A stretch of 64,000 nucleotides of DNA from Piscicola geometra (lineage: Eukaryota > Annelida > Clitellata > Hirudinida > Piscicolidae): positions 2,738,087 through 2,802,086 of the forward strand of contig OX030969.1 in the NCBI GenBank assembly GCA_943735955.1, written 5' to 3'. Position 1 is the first letter of the stretch, and the number at the start of each line of letters is the position of its first letter. Positions 1 through 9,625 of the stretch are shown in pieces. Position numbers and translations under genes: made by a program. The notes beneath the pieces are model-generated. The model saw nothing but the letters and a program-made list of their open reading frames with translations, made no database searches and was not told the DNA's origin.

Positions 1-97
1 AGTAGTTTTCTTGAGAGATGTTTTAAAGGTTGCTGTTGTGTAGTTTGGTTTGGTTCCAGCTGATAAAATGGGAAAATTGCACATTTAAAATAAAATA

Positions 98-290
98 ATG
101 CGTGTTTATAATGCGCCAAGGCACGCAACTGAGGCGCCAATCACACGACATAAGTCGTGAAACACCGTATCATATACACTAGGTTCATGATAGCTCACGG
201 TTGGCTGAACAGGGATTCGAACTGGCGACCTTTAAGTTGCAGGTCCAACGACTTTACCATCTAAGCCAACTCGCTTGCCAAATAAATGCA
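98..290 (-). repeat. tRNA-derived SINE, copy 1
   Basis: On the minus strand this starts with a tRNA-like head: A box TGGCTTAGATGG and B box AGTTCGAATCC, about 45 bases apart. A non-tRNA body follows and reaches the 'aatgcgccaaggcacgc' block near position 108. Two further copies occur, near 24.8 kb (split by a hAT element) and at 46.15-46.26 kb (head truncated). Because body and head repeat together, this is a SINE family and not a functional tRNA gene. It lies downstream of lectin exon 3 of unit 0, in an intron. Confidence 0.75.
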
Positions 291-375
291 GTTAAAATTA
301 CTTTTACTTGAGTTCCCCACTTGAAAACCAAATATTTCAATAAACCAACGAAGGTATGTTTGAAGAGGGGCTTAC

Positions 376-1291
376 CAATGGCGTACACTTCAAAGGTGCA
401 TATACTCAGATGCCAACAACAGTCACACCAAACGCCTGCGTAGCGACTTGGATTTTCATTGGTACATTGAAAAATCCTTTCTCCTGAAGCTTTCAGATTG
501 ACCATTCTACAATCAATCGAGAATACTTTTAAACGATTAATATCGTTGAGTAGGCTGACCGCGACTCTCAGGGGTTTGCTGCAAGGGTCATCTGAAAGGT
601 ATTTTCGTTTAGTTTATTATTAATTGTGTATAGGCGTGCGTGGAGAGGAGTTATTAAATTGAAGGCAGTTCACCCGTAACACCTTTCAAACCTCACCCTA
701 ACATAAGCATAATCTTAAACCTAATCCTGACCGATTCATGCTTGCTCTTGTTCGCTCGATCGGGTGAAATAGTTGAGCAGTAAATGATTCATGAAGTAGA
801 AAGTGTGAAAGAGCAAACTTTGGCGAGGTGAACTGCCTGCATACCATATTTATTGACTGATTGAAAGCACACACAAATGTCAACCTTTTCTAAAAGTGAA
901 ATTGGTGACGATGCTGTCAATGACATAAGACTCTCCCAGATCAATAACAAACCAAATGCCGCCCGAAAAATCAAAAATGCTAGTGCATGTAGAAAAGTCA
1001 TTGTCAACAGCTAAATTGGCTCTGTCATTGTTGTTACTCAGATGAACTTTCTTGTTTAGTGCCAGGTTGGTTTGCTTTGTGGATGTTGTTGCTGTGGGGT
1101 TGATTAATGGAATTGATAGATTAAATAATTTGGAAAGAGTATTGGGTGGTTTGATTGGATGGCTTTGTAGTGGTTTTTGTAAAAAATTAACTGTTTAAGA
1201 GGCAAAAAAAAGTCTTCCTCTCACCTGCCACTCTGTTTCCAAGGACCAGACAAACAACAGCGAAGATAATGATTTCACGTGTTCTGGCCAT
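376..1291 (-). CDS. Unit 0: lectin-domain receptor, 5' exons only (partial)
   Basis: Three exons of the array gene are present: 1291-1225 (signal peptide, begins MARTREIIIFAVV), 1091-885 and 591-376. The GT-AG sites are in place and every junction is phase 1. Exon 2 carries NLALNKKVH, LAVDNDFSTC and GIWFVIDLGESYVIDSIVT. Exon 3 carries DDPCSKPLRVAVS, FQCTNENPSRYAG and CDCC...CTFEVYA. Together they make one complete discoidin/F-type-lectin-like domain of about 145 residues. The donor after exon 3 is GTAAGC, so the gene continues; its stalk, TM and tail exons should lie before base 1. It is closest to unit 1 in this domain. No disabling change is visible. The exon 2 donor (GTTGAC) is weaker than GTATAC in the paralogues. 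The specific ligand is unknown. Confidence 0.8.
664..837. repeat. Intron 2 inverted-repeat block, copy in unit 0
   Basis: The block is bounded by GGCAGTTCACCC and its inverse GAGGTGAACTGCC. It contains a second inverted pair, CGGGTGAAA and a decayed TTTCAC. The same block sits in intron 2 of units 1, 2 and 3. It could be an old MITE that was duplicated with the genes, or a structured intronic element. Confidence 0.7.
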
Positions 1292-1349
1292 TTCTCAGAC
1301 TGTCATTTAAAACAAATGTCATGCATTGAAAGTTCAAGTTTTTTTGGAC

Positions 1350-1420
1350 AAAATATTTGTTGATGTGTTGGCGTTAGAAACGAAACGTAGAAGCAAAAGT
1401 AACAAAGATATTTTCCTTGA
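1350..1420 (-). promoter_or_regulatory. Conserved 5' block upstream of unit 0 ATG
   Basis: On the minus strand this reads CTTTTGCTTCTACGT, then AACGCCAACACATCAA, ending about 60 bases before the ATG. The same order and spacing recur upstream of units 1, 2 and 3. No TATA box is obvious. It is probably 5' UTR or core promoter; the assignment rests only on paralogue conservation. Confidence 0.45.
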
Positions 1421-2066
1421 ATCGATTTTATAAACTATGATTTAATTAATAGGGAGAATAGGAAAAATGCTAGAATCAAAAGAAATATATTAAAACTAAT
1501 GAAAAAAATAAATATACAAAAATATAAAAATTAAAAAAAAGTCGTGATGAGCGTCATTTTTAGAAGCCTAGTAAACAATTAATTATAATTTCCGTGATAT
1601 TTCACAAAAATTAACAAAATCGCAAGTTTTCTTCAGCGAAATTTTCACAGAATAAAACGTAGTCTTTTTGATAATTATATTATGCAAAAATGTGTTTTTA
1701 AAAATAATTAATTAAATATAGGAAATGTCTGAAAACTCAAAAAAGTTAGCTAAAAATAGAAATGCGGTAAATCGATTAAACAATTAAAGTTTAAATTTTA
1801 AGTTTGTTTTTGGATCTCTTTAAAATAGCTGCTGTGGAATAATGGTTAGCGTTCTGGTCTGTGAGTCTTGCCTCCCGAGTTCGATTCGTAATGATTCCAA
1901 CTTTTTTTAGGTAGCAAAATATTAAATAGAATCCTATATTAATATATTTACTAATTTTTTAAATACATTTTTAGATAAATTAATTATTATAAATATTTTA
2001 AAACAGTTTTTTCAAAATTATTATGATGGATGCGTTTAATTCGCCGAATGGTGAAAGTTATATTAA
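1421..2066. other. AT-rich spacer with a tRNA-like stretch
   Basis: No supportable gene is seen. At 1832-1897 there is a tRNA-like sequence on the plus strand (TGGTTAGCG and GAGTTCGATTC as degenerate A and B boxes, with TGGAAT and ATTCCA able to pair as an acceptor stem). The T arm and anticodon arm pair poorly, so it is at best a tRNA pseudogene or a SINE head. Confidence 0.4.
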
Positions 2067-2340
2067 GGGGTAAGGGTAAGGAGTTGGGGTTGAGGGTTAG
2101 ATTAAGGGGTTAAGGGTTAAGAGATAGATTAAGGGGTTAGGGCTAGGAGTTGGGCTTAAGGGTTGAATTAAGGGATTAGGGTTAGGGCTTAGAGGATGGG
2201 GTTAAGGGGTAGATAAAGGGGTTGAAGTTATGGTTAAGGGTTGGAGTTAGGGGTTAGGGTTAGGGTGAGAGTTAGGGGTTAAATAAGATTGAAAGATTGA
2301 GTATGAGTTTAGGGTTGAGGGTTAAGGTTAGGGTTTTGGT
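2067..2340 (+). repeat. Degenerate TTAGGG-type repeat block
   Basis: About 270 bases are built from variants of TTAGGG, TTAAGG and GGGTTAAGG in one orientation. This resembles an eroded interstitial telomere-like tract or a G-rich minisatellite. It is far from a perfect telomere array. Confidence 0.7.
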
Positions 2341-2395
2341 TTGAAATGTTGTGAAATTTTTTTAGAAAATTCGTTTGGTTAAGGTTAGGAATTAG

Positions 2396-2545
2396 CAGAA
2401 GCGGCGATCTGCTGCAAATCTTGGGGGGGTCTTACTCAGTATAGACGGTGATTCTGGGGGGGTCCTGGGGTCTAAACCATTGAAGTGGATTCCTTCAATA
2501 CCAAAAAGTGGTGGGGTCTGGACCCTAGGACCCATGGGAGTTAGG
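2396..2545. repeat. GC-rich dispersed repeat, copy 1
   Basis: A GC-rich island in AT-rich DNA contains GCAAATCTTGGGGGGG, GGTCCTGGGGTC and CCATTGAAGTGGA. A second copy is at 41861-41997, and a short piece of the left end is at 3185-3222. It may be a small hairpin or MITE-type element. No coding potential is claimed. Confidence 0.6.
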
Positions 2546-2599
2546 GTTAAGGTTGAGGCATTGGTTGAAATTGAAATTTTTTTTAAATAAATGGACAAT

Positions 2600-3778
2600 T
2601 TTGATGAAGAACTATCATGAATTTAGCAAAAATAAAAATCATTTCGTTATGAATTATCCACGGAAAATAACAAAAATTGCAAGTTTTCTTCAGTGAAATA
2701 TCACTAAAGAAAAAGTACCCTTTTTTTTAAATTCTAAGAAATTTTAATGAAAAATAACATCTTGCAGCTTAATATTAATAATTAAAAAAAACTTGATTTC
2801 ATCTGGAATATGTTGTCTTTCAGATCCTTCTCAAAAGCGTCATCAAATGTATATTGGAAACGGCCTAAATGCTTTTTAGAATCTTTTGAAACTTTATTCA
2901 TTGAGGAATCTATGCGGAAGAATGCTGCTTTTGGAATGACACAAGTTAAGCTCCCTTCACCCAGAAACATTTCGCTGCTTCAATCATTTCGTGTTTTTCG
3001 CTGTTTCCACGATCAATTTTGAGTTTTTAAAATCTCATGGCAGCAGTCAAGAAATGAAAATGATAATAAACAGTATGAATTATGCTAGAATATTAGATGT
3101 TATGAAGCTGGTGAAGAGAAGGCCTATTTGTAAAAGCTAATGAATATTAAGTTTTTTACTTTATAAAAAGTAAATAATTGGTTTGTATCAGGGATGGCGG
3201 TTTGCTGCAAATCTTGGGGGATCTGAACTGACCACAAGCTCTCTTTCTCTCTTTCTAGTTTTTCACTCGCATAAAAATCGTCAGTCAGAAAAGGCTTACA
3301 ACGCATCTTTTCCACAGATTTTTTTTCTCTGTTTGGCTGTCTATCTTCCCTGTTTCTGCTGGGTTGTGAAGACTTCAACTGACGCAGCAACAGGCTAGGA
3401 TAAAAACACTAACCAACAATTTGAAACTAAATCACGTAAATGAAATATGGATAAGGGATTTATCCTATATTTTTTGTGCTGAATCTGAACATAAAATCAG
3501 TTTTTTCGCGATTAAAAGTTTTAATCGCCGTTAATCGTATTTTAACGCATTGTTTTTAGCATATTTAACATTAGTGTGAAATAGTATATAACTTTTTTTT
3601 CTTACAATAGTCATAAAAATTTTATCAGATTTTTTTTCCAATTCTTAAAAAATTGAATCCACAAATTAGAAAAAAGAAAATGTCACACTTTATTTTCAAG
3701 CCAGTTACCAATGCAAAAAAGTAATCCACATATGAAATAACAAAAACGAATCCATAAATAAATAAAAAATGCACTTTG
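2600..3778. other. AT-rich intergenic stretch, no gene recognised
   Basis: Only short overlapping frames on both strands are present. The one recognisable item is a fragment near 3185-3222 of the GC-rich repeat described at 2396. No splice-linked coding exon could be supported. Confidence 0.5.
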
Positions 3779-3998
3779 TCACACATTCTTTTTGAGCCAG
3801 TTACTCGAGCAAACAAGTTTTTCAACAAAAGTTGGATCTAAAGGGACTCTTTTCTTGCTAACTATGTGTTCTGACAAGCTGAATAGACGTTCACATGGAA
3901 ATGTACTTGCAGGAGATGACAAGAACTTTCTTGCCAGTTTCGCAAGAGCCGGATATGCCCCTTCGTGTTGTTGCCACCAAACAAGAAGACAACTCTAA
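3779..3998 (-). pseudogene. hAT transposase C-terminal dimerisation fragment
   Basis: The minus strand reads, without a stop for about 70 codons, LVWWQQHEGAYPALAKLARK, then FLSSPASTFPCERLFSLSEH, then IVSKKRVPLDPTFVEKLV. This is the hATC domain pattern (the P-AS-ERLFS core followed by the SKKR-L-P-VEKL segment). Upstream transposase parts are not readable nearby and no TIRs were found, so this is a remnant. A related plus-strand fragment of the same subfamily is at 57930-58090. Confidence 0.8.
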
Positions 3999-4080
3999 AA
4001 GCTTACCTCAGATTCTTTTCTATAACGTTTAATGATTGACTTAGTAATCAATTAAGTATCTTCATCTTCAGAATCTGAAG

Positions 4081-5010
4081 TTACATATGTTTGTAGTTTT
4101 TTGTTTGGTGAAGGTTTTATAGTTTGAGGTTTTCTTCACTTTTAAAGTTTTTTCAACCATTTCCTTTTTTGAAAACATTTTAAACTTTTAAATCGGGGGT
4201 CTAATGCTGTGACAATTCTTGACCATTGGACATTCTTATTATTCAACTCTGATTTCTGCTTTTTGAAAAGCCATTCAGTTTTGCGTTTCAAATAATTATC
4301 ATTTAGTCTCCCGAACAAAGAACTCGTCTCTTAATGCTTATTAAGACGTTTCAATGCGCAATTAATTGTCATTCATGTTTTTCCGAACAAAGAACTCGCC
4401 TCCAAGCGCTCATTACGACACGTCACAAAAGGATTCTAACAATAGAAATGAAAAAAATTTAAAGATGAGAATTTTTGTTATTTTGTTACTTTGATTTTCA
4501 AAAAAAACATTCTCAACAAAAACAAAAATTAATATTTAAATTATTTGTTAAAATGATTGTTTAGAGGTTTATTCTACATTCATTGAAAAAGAAATTGATG
4601 GAAAGTGAATGTTTAAAGCATAGAGCACGAAAAACAGTTTGTTAAAATATAGTTTATGAAAAAAATTCCAAAACTCACTCAACGTTTTTTTAAAAATCTT
4701 TTTGGCTAAAAACAAAAATAAAATTGAAAATTGGAAAGATAAAAAAATTATGAACAACATTTTTGCATTGTTTTATTTAGTTTCAATGAAGTTGCCGTAA
4801 GAATGCATTATAGATTATTTCGAAACCACTGAACAAAGGATATCCCTCTTAAGAAGACAAAACATTTTGAAATGAGCAGTATTTTGTTTAAGAGAAGATT
4901 AATTGCACTTCAAATAAGCATTGAATTGTTCTTATTGTTTTAAAGATCTCTTTCTAAGAAAGTCCGTGAGCACTTTATCCGTTTTCTGTTTCCATAATCA
5001 TCGATCCACT
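4081..5010. other. AT-rich intergenic stretch, no gene recognised
   Basis: It contains a local imperfect direct repeat around 'ccgaacaaagaactcg' at 4313 and 4384. Nothing else is supportable. It precedes the GT microsatellite and the PAN-fibrinogen gene. Confidence 0.4.
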
Positions 5011-5208
<198 letters not shown>

Positions 5209-5438
5209 TGCGTGTGTTGGTGTTTGTGTTGGTGTTTTTTGTGTATTCGTTGTTTTCTCAACATCTTTTTGTATATTTTTGGTTGGTTTGTACTATGAAA
5301 TAAATTGCAAAACATGTTCGTGCTATTCACCAATCAGTCTTTATATGAGCATTCATCGTATGTCAGAATGTCGAACATACTTGCTTACTTAAACATTTGC
5401 TTATAAGGAGCGACATTTTGCTCTTTTCCTGAGTTATC

Positions 5439-8404
5439 ATGCAAGAAAACAACGTATTTTTCGTGTTTTCAGTTGCAATTTGTTTTATCGCGGGGTTTTT
5501 TTGTCATTCTTTGTACAAAAGCTGTCAAGATGATGGTGCTAGTAGTTTTTGCCGTCTCCAAGATGAGACGGTTGTCATAGTGGTGAGCAGATATTCGACA
5601 AAAGTGGAATGTTCCAGTTTTTGTGAACTTCTCAATTCTAAACTCCCTTCCTACGATCCATACAACAACATATCATTTGGCTCGATGCAGTATTCTCCTG
5701 CTTCCAATGCAACCTACGTGAACGCCTTCGAAACCTGCTCTGGCTTCAACTTCTTGAGCGACTCGGGCGTCTGTCAGCTCTTCCCACCCTCCACTCAGGC
5801 GTGGATTGCTGCTTCCAACTCCAGCACTTGCCAGTACTACCATGTAAGCTTTTTGTACGTTTGCATTTGCAATTATAATCTGATCTTTCAGCTCTGTCCA
5901 GTCTTCGTTATAAATACCTCCTACTGTACCTTGTTCCCACTCTCTCATCGTACGAGAAATCAAGTTTTGGCCCGTGTCCGACAAAGACCTGTGAGTATTC
6001 ACATGAAATTCGATTTTATCAATATTCATTTTCAGATGTATTAAAGTTTCTAAAGAATAAAACCCACAAGATTCCTATTCAGACCAGGGAGACTGCCACG
6101 ACGTTCCAGGGGTCGACGAGTCAGACAATGGCATTTATTGGATCTCCATCAATGATTTAGTACTTCCCGTCTACTGCTTCTTCAACGCAAGCAAGAAATA
6201 CACGGTAATTCTTTGTCGTTTTCAAACTCATGAGCATCGGTGCAATAAATGGAATTTTTAAGACTGATGAGAAATTGTCAATAATTAGCAAATAGGGTTC
6301 ACGCGTTCAATTTGACAAATGAAAAAGAACAATAGATGAAGATTAAACTAAATGCATAAGTTGTGAAACACTTTTATCAAAAAATAATCTGAATAGAATA
6401 GATTTATGATGGGTTTCAGAAATTTTATTATTTTCGTGATTATGGCTTGCCGACAAGAATAGGTAAATGAGGGTTATGAGCTGGCAGTAATTTAAAAAAA
6501 AACCTGGTTATGTTTCAATTAAAATAAACTTGAAGGTGTTTCAGAGGAGGGTGAGTGCAGACGTGAACTTCACCAGGGATTGGCAGTCCTACAAGATGGG
6601 TTTTGGAGACCTGAACGGAAGTTTCTGGCTTGGTAGTTGATATTTGTATGTCATGAAGAAGAGCAAAAATGAGCATGATTTCGGCGTAAATTCATTTTGT
6701 TTATTTATGATTTACGTGTAAATTTAGTTTCTTTATCTATTATTTAAGTGTAACTTTTTATTCTTTATTCACGATTTACGTATAAAGTCATTTTATTTAT
6801 TCATGATTTACGTATAAATTCATTTTATTTATTCATGATTTACGTATAAATTCATTTTATTTATTCATGATTTACGTTCAAATTTAGTTATGATTCACGT
6901 GTAAATTTATTTTATTTATTTATACTTACGTGTAAATTTATTTTATTTATCTATGATTCACGTGTAAATTAATTTTTATTAATGATATACATTTAAATTC
7001 ATTTGATTTATTTATGATTCACGTGTAAATTCAGTCATTTTTTATGATTTACGCCTCAATTTATGTAATTTATTTAGGACTTACGTGTAAATTTATTAAA
7101 TTCATTCATGATTTACGTCTATCAGGTTCAACTATTTTTCAACATTTATTCATCGACAAACGAAGCAAACAAACAAGAGCAGCATTCAAGCTCCCGCAAA
7201 CTCCGAATCACAAAACTTGCAGGAAACGAGTTGGTGCACAAAATGACGTCATCAAGGTCCTATGGCATGAGGGTGTACGTCGAAACGTTTGCTGGCGAGT
7301 CTGCCTACCAGGACTACGCGGCCTTTCTTCTGCACTCAGAGGCCTCCAACTACTCACTACAGTTTTATTCCAGTTCAGGAACTGCCGGTGCGATTATAAG
7401 TAAACAAAATGTGAAACTGCTTTAATCAACTTTTAAAAACAATATTTCTTTTTTTATTAAACAACATCGATTGATTAAATGCTTTAACAAATATTAATAA
7501 AATAATAATAAAAGTTCTTGAACATTATAATTGAAGATTTAAAAAAAGTGCCGAGATTTTTATTTCGATAGATGACTTGATTTTGAATCTTATTTTGCAA
7601 ATTGTTGAAAATATCAGTATAATGAAAAATGCTAAGATTATAACTTTGGTCTTGTCCATAATAAAGTCTATGATTCACATTCAAGATATACTTGCTGATA
7701 TTCTTGTTTGAATGTCCTCCAATAATTGTATGAGTGGTTACTATTTGTTTTCATCAGCCTATTACGAAAAAATACCGTAAAACACTATGTATAATGCGCA
7801 CCTTTTCTTTCAATTTTGCTCTTAAAAGTTTTCCTATCACGCGAATTTTAAATGTTTGCAATAGTAAAATGATGGATGCTTTCGATCTAACAAACTAATT
7901 ATAGTTTATATATATATTTTTTTTGTGAAAAAACATCTGCTAGACATTTTAAGTAACTGTCATTTTGTCGGGACCACGGTGTTATTGAAAAATTGAGCAA
8001 AAAAACTGCGCGTTATAAAAAAGTTTCAATCATTGTTTGGCTGAAATCAATTTTGGTTTGAGCCCTAATATTGTTTTGAAAATAAATTTGAAAGATATTA
8101 TAATGAATATTGACAAACATAATAAAACTTCAAAAATTAAACAAACCCCTCAGGGCAAAGTCTTCACATAAACCGATCCTTTTCCACTCCTGACCAGGAC
8201 AACGACTTGCATGCAACTAGATTTTGTGCGGTGGCATTCAAGTGTGGTTGGTGGTTCAGAGCGTGCCACAGAGGCATCTTGAACGGTTTGTACCTCACCC
8301 CTCAAACCATCTACTCTCCCTACGACATAGCCATCAGTTGGAGCTCATTCAAACCTTTAAGTGTGCCCTTGAAGTACTCCCTCATGATGCTGACAAGAGA
8401 GTGA
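5439..8404 (+). CDS. PAN-like plus fibrinogen-related domain protein
   Basis: I assemble six exons: 5439-5843, 5892-5990, 6088-6204, 6536-6632, 7223-7399 and 8154-8404 (about 381 residues). Residues 1-25 are a hydrophobic signal peptide or anchor. Residues about 30-130 are Cys-rich with CSSFCELL and ETCSGFNF...GVCQLF, resembling PAN/apple. The C-terminal 210 residues match the fibrinogen C-terminal domain: GDCHDV, then [24 protein letters not shown] and FWLGNE, then SASNY-like EASNYSL and SGTAGA, the calcium-loop type [17 protein letters not shown] and LNGLYL, and MMLTRE before the stop. The exon 4 acceptor was chosen at 6535 because it restores TVFQRR; 6544 would also keep frame. The family binds carbohydrate or pathogen surfaces in many animals; the ligand here is unknown. 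It sits opposite in strand to the lectin array, between units 0 and 1. Exon 2 is the least certain. Confidence 0.85.
6690..7125 (+). repeat. Intronic minisatellite in the fibrinogen-related gene
   Basis: About a dozen degenerate copies of a unit of roughly 33 bases, with core ATTCATGATTTACGT then TAAATT. It fills most of the intron between exons 4 and 5. Open frames across it are chance. Confidence 0.8.
7430..8150. other. Intron 5 of the fibrinogen-related gene
   Basis: AT-rich intronic sequence between the GTAAAC donor at 7400 and the CCCCTCAG acceptor ending at 8153. No other feature was recognised. Confidence 0.6.
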
Positions 8405-8834
8405 AAACCAGTTTTTCAAATCGTTTTCACAAAACTCTAAAATTCTTTTTTCATTCTAGTTTAATATTTTTACACATTCAAAAAGATTCTTTGAAGCAAT
8501 TTTATTAACATCTATGAAACTCTCTTGTGCAAAAAATTGTCGATGTGATTATCTTGAAATCTTTTATAAGGAATAGATCGTATCTGAGTGCCATTCAAGA
8601 AATGAAAAAAAAAATTTCAAAAGAATGTGAAACTTTTTTATTCTTTTTATGATAAATCTTTGTCCTTAGAAAGCTTTTTTTTCAAATAATGATGTCAAAT
8701 AAATAAGCAACTACTTCTCATTGAAATAATTAGACGATCGTGTCATTTGCAATCCAGAGTCAGCCAAAACTTCAATTTACCCATTCTTTCTATGTAGTGT
8801 GTTAACTTTATTTGAAAGTCTAGATCTTGATCTT

Positions 8835-9010
8835 TAGTTCACTACCAAGCCCTCCTGCTGCAAACGGCTGATACAGACTGATTCAGGATCATGTCAAGTT
8901 TCAAACAGCAAAAGTCCGTTTATCCTGCGCTCTCTCATGGTCTCCAGAACATCATCCACCTCATCGTGGAAAGACCTAGTGTTGAGTAGGCCCCGCACGA
9001 CTGTAAGCCT
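8835..9010 (-). pseudogene. LINE endonuclease N-terminal fragment
   Basis: The minus strand reads RGLLNTRSFHDEVDDVLETM, then RERRINGLLLFET, a stop, then HDPESVCISRLQQEGLVV. This is the start of an apurinic endonuclease domain of a non-LTR retrotransposon (pattern N-R-L...EV-LM-ERRID-L-L-ETWH...S...RL...G). The W of ETW is a stop here. The rest of the element is absent, so it is an isolated remnant. Confidence 0.6.
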
Positions 9011-9625
9011 TTGTGACAATCAACGTTCTCATGGACAACTGGCAAATGGTTTCTGAGAAATCGCCAGCTTTGGCGTTCCTTCATATGTTTTCCGCTTTGG
9101 AATTACTAGAAAAGACCTCGTCACAAACAATGAAACTGTTTTTCATGTTTTTTAAAAAAGACCGAAAAAATAACTAGATTCAAAAAATGGTTTTAGAGTA
9201 TTCACAGAAAATAAAGAACGCTTTTTGTTGTTTAACTTCTTGCTTTTATAATTAAAATTTAATATATATATATGAAAAAACTTGATGTAAATTATTCAAG
9301 AAAAAATTAAAATTTAATTGACACTTATAAATTTTTACAAATAATTCAAATTATTTTTTAAATAGGTCGATATTGTAAAATTATTGTAAACATAAAACGT
9401 GAAGGATAATGTTAGTTTTGAACATTAGACGTGAAGGATTGTCTTCATTTTGAACATACTTTGGTATTAACGTGGTTTAATTTAGTCAAGTCTATTGCAT
9501 AATAATTTTAAGAACATTCAGACCCTTTAACCCATCCTTCCCAGAATCTCTTTAAATGGACTGCAAACCATTTTCCAAATTTTTTTTCTGTATTTTTTTC
9601 ACCCTAGTTTTTGATATATTTCTAT

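Noticed and set aside
201..275. Functional tRNA gene
   Set aside because: The body repeats with the head in other copies, so it is a SINE.
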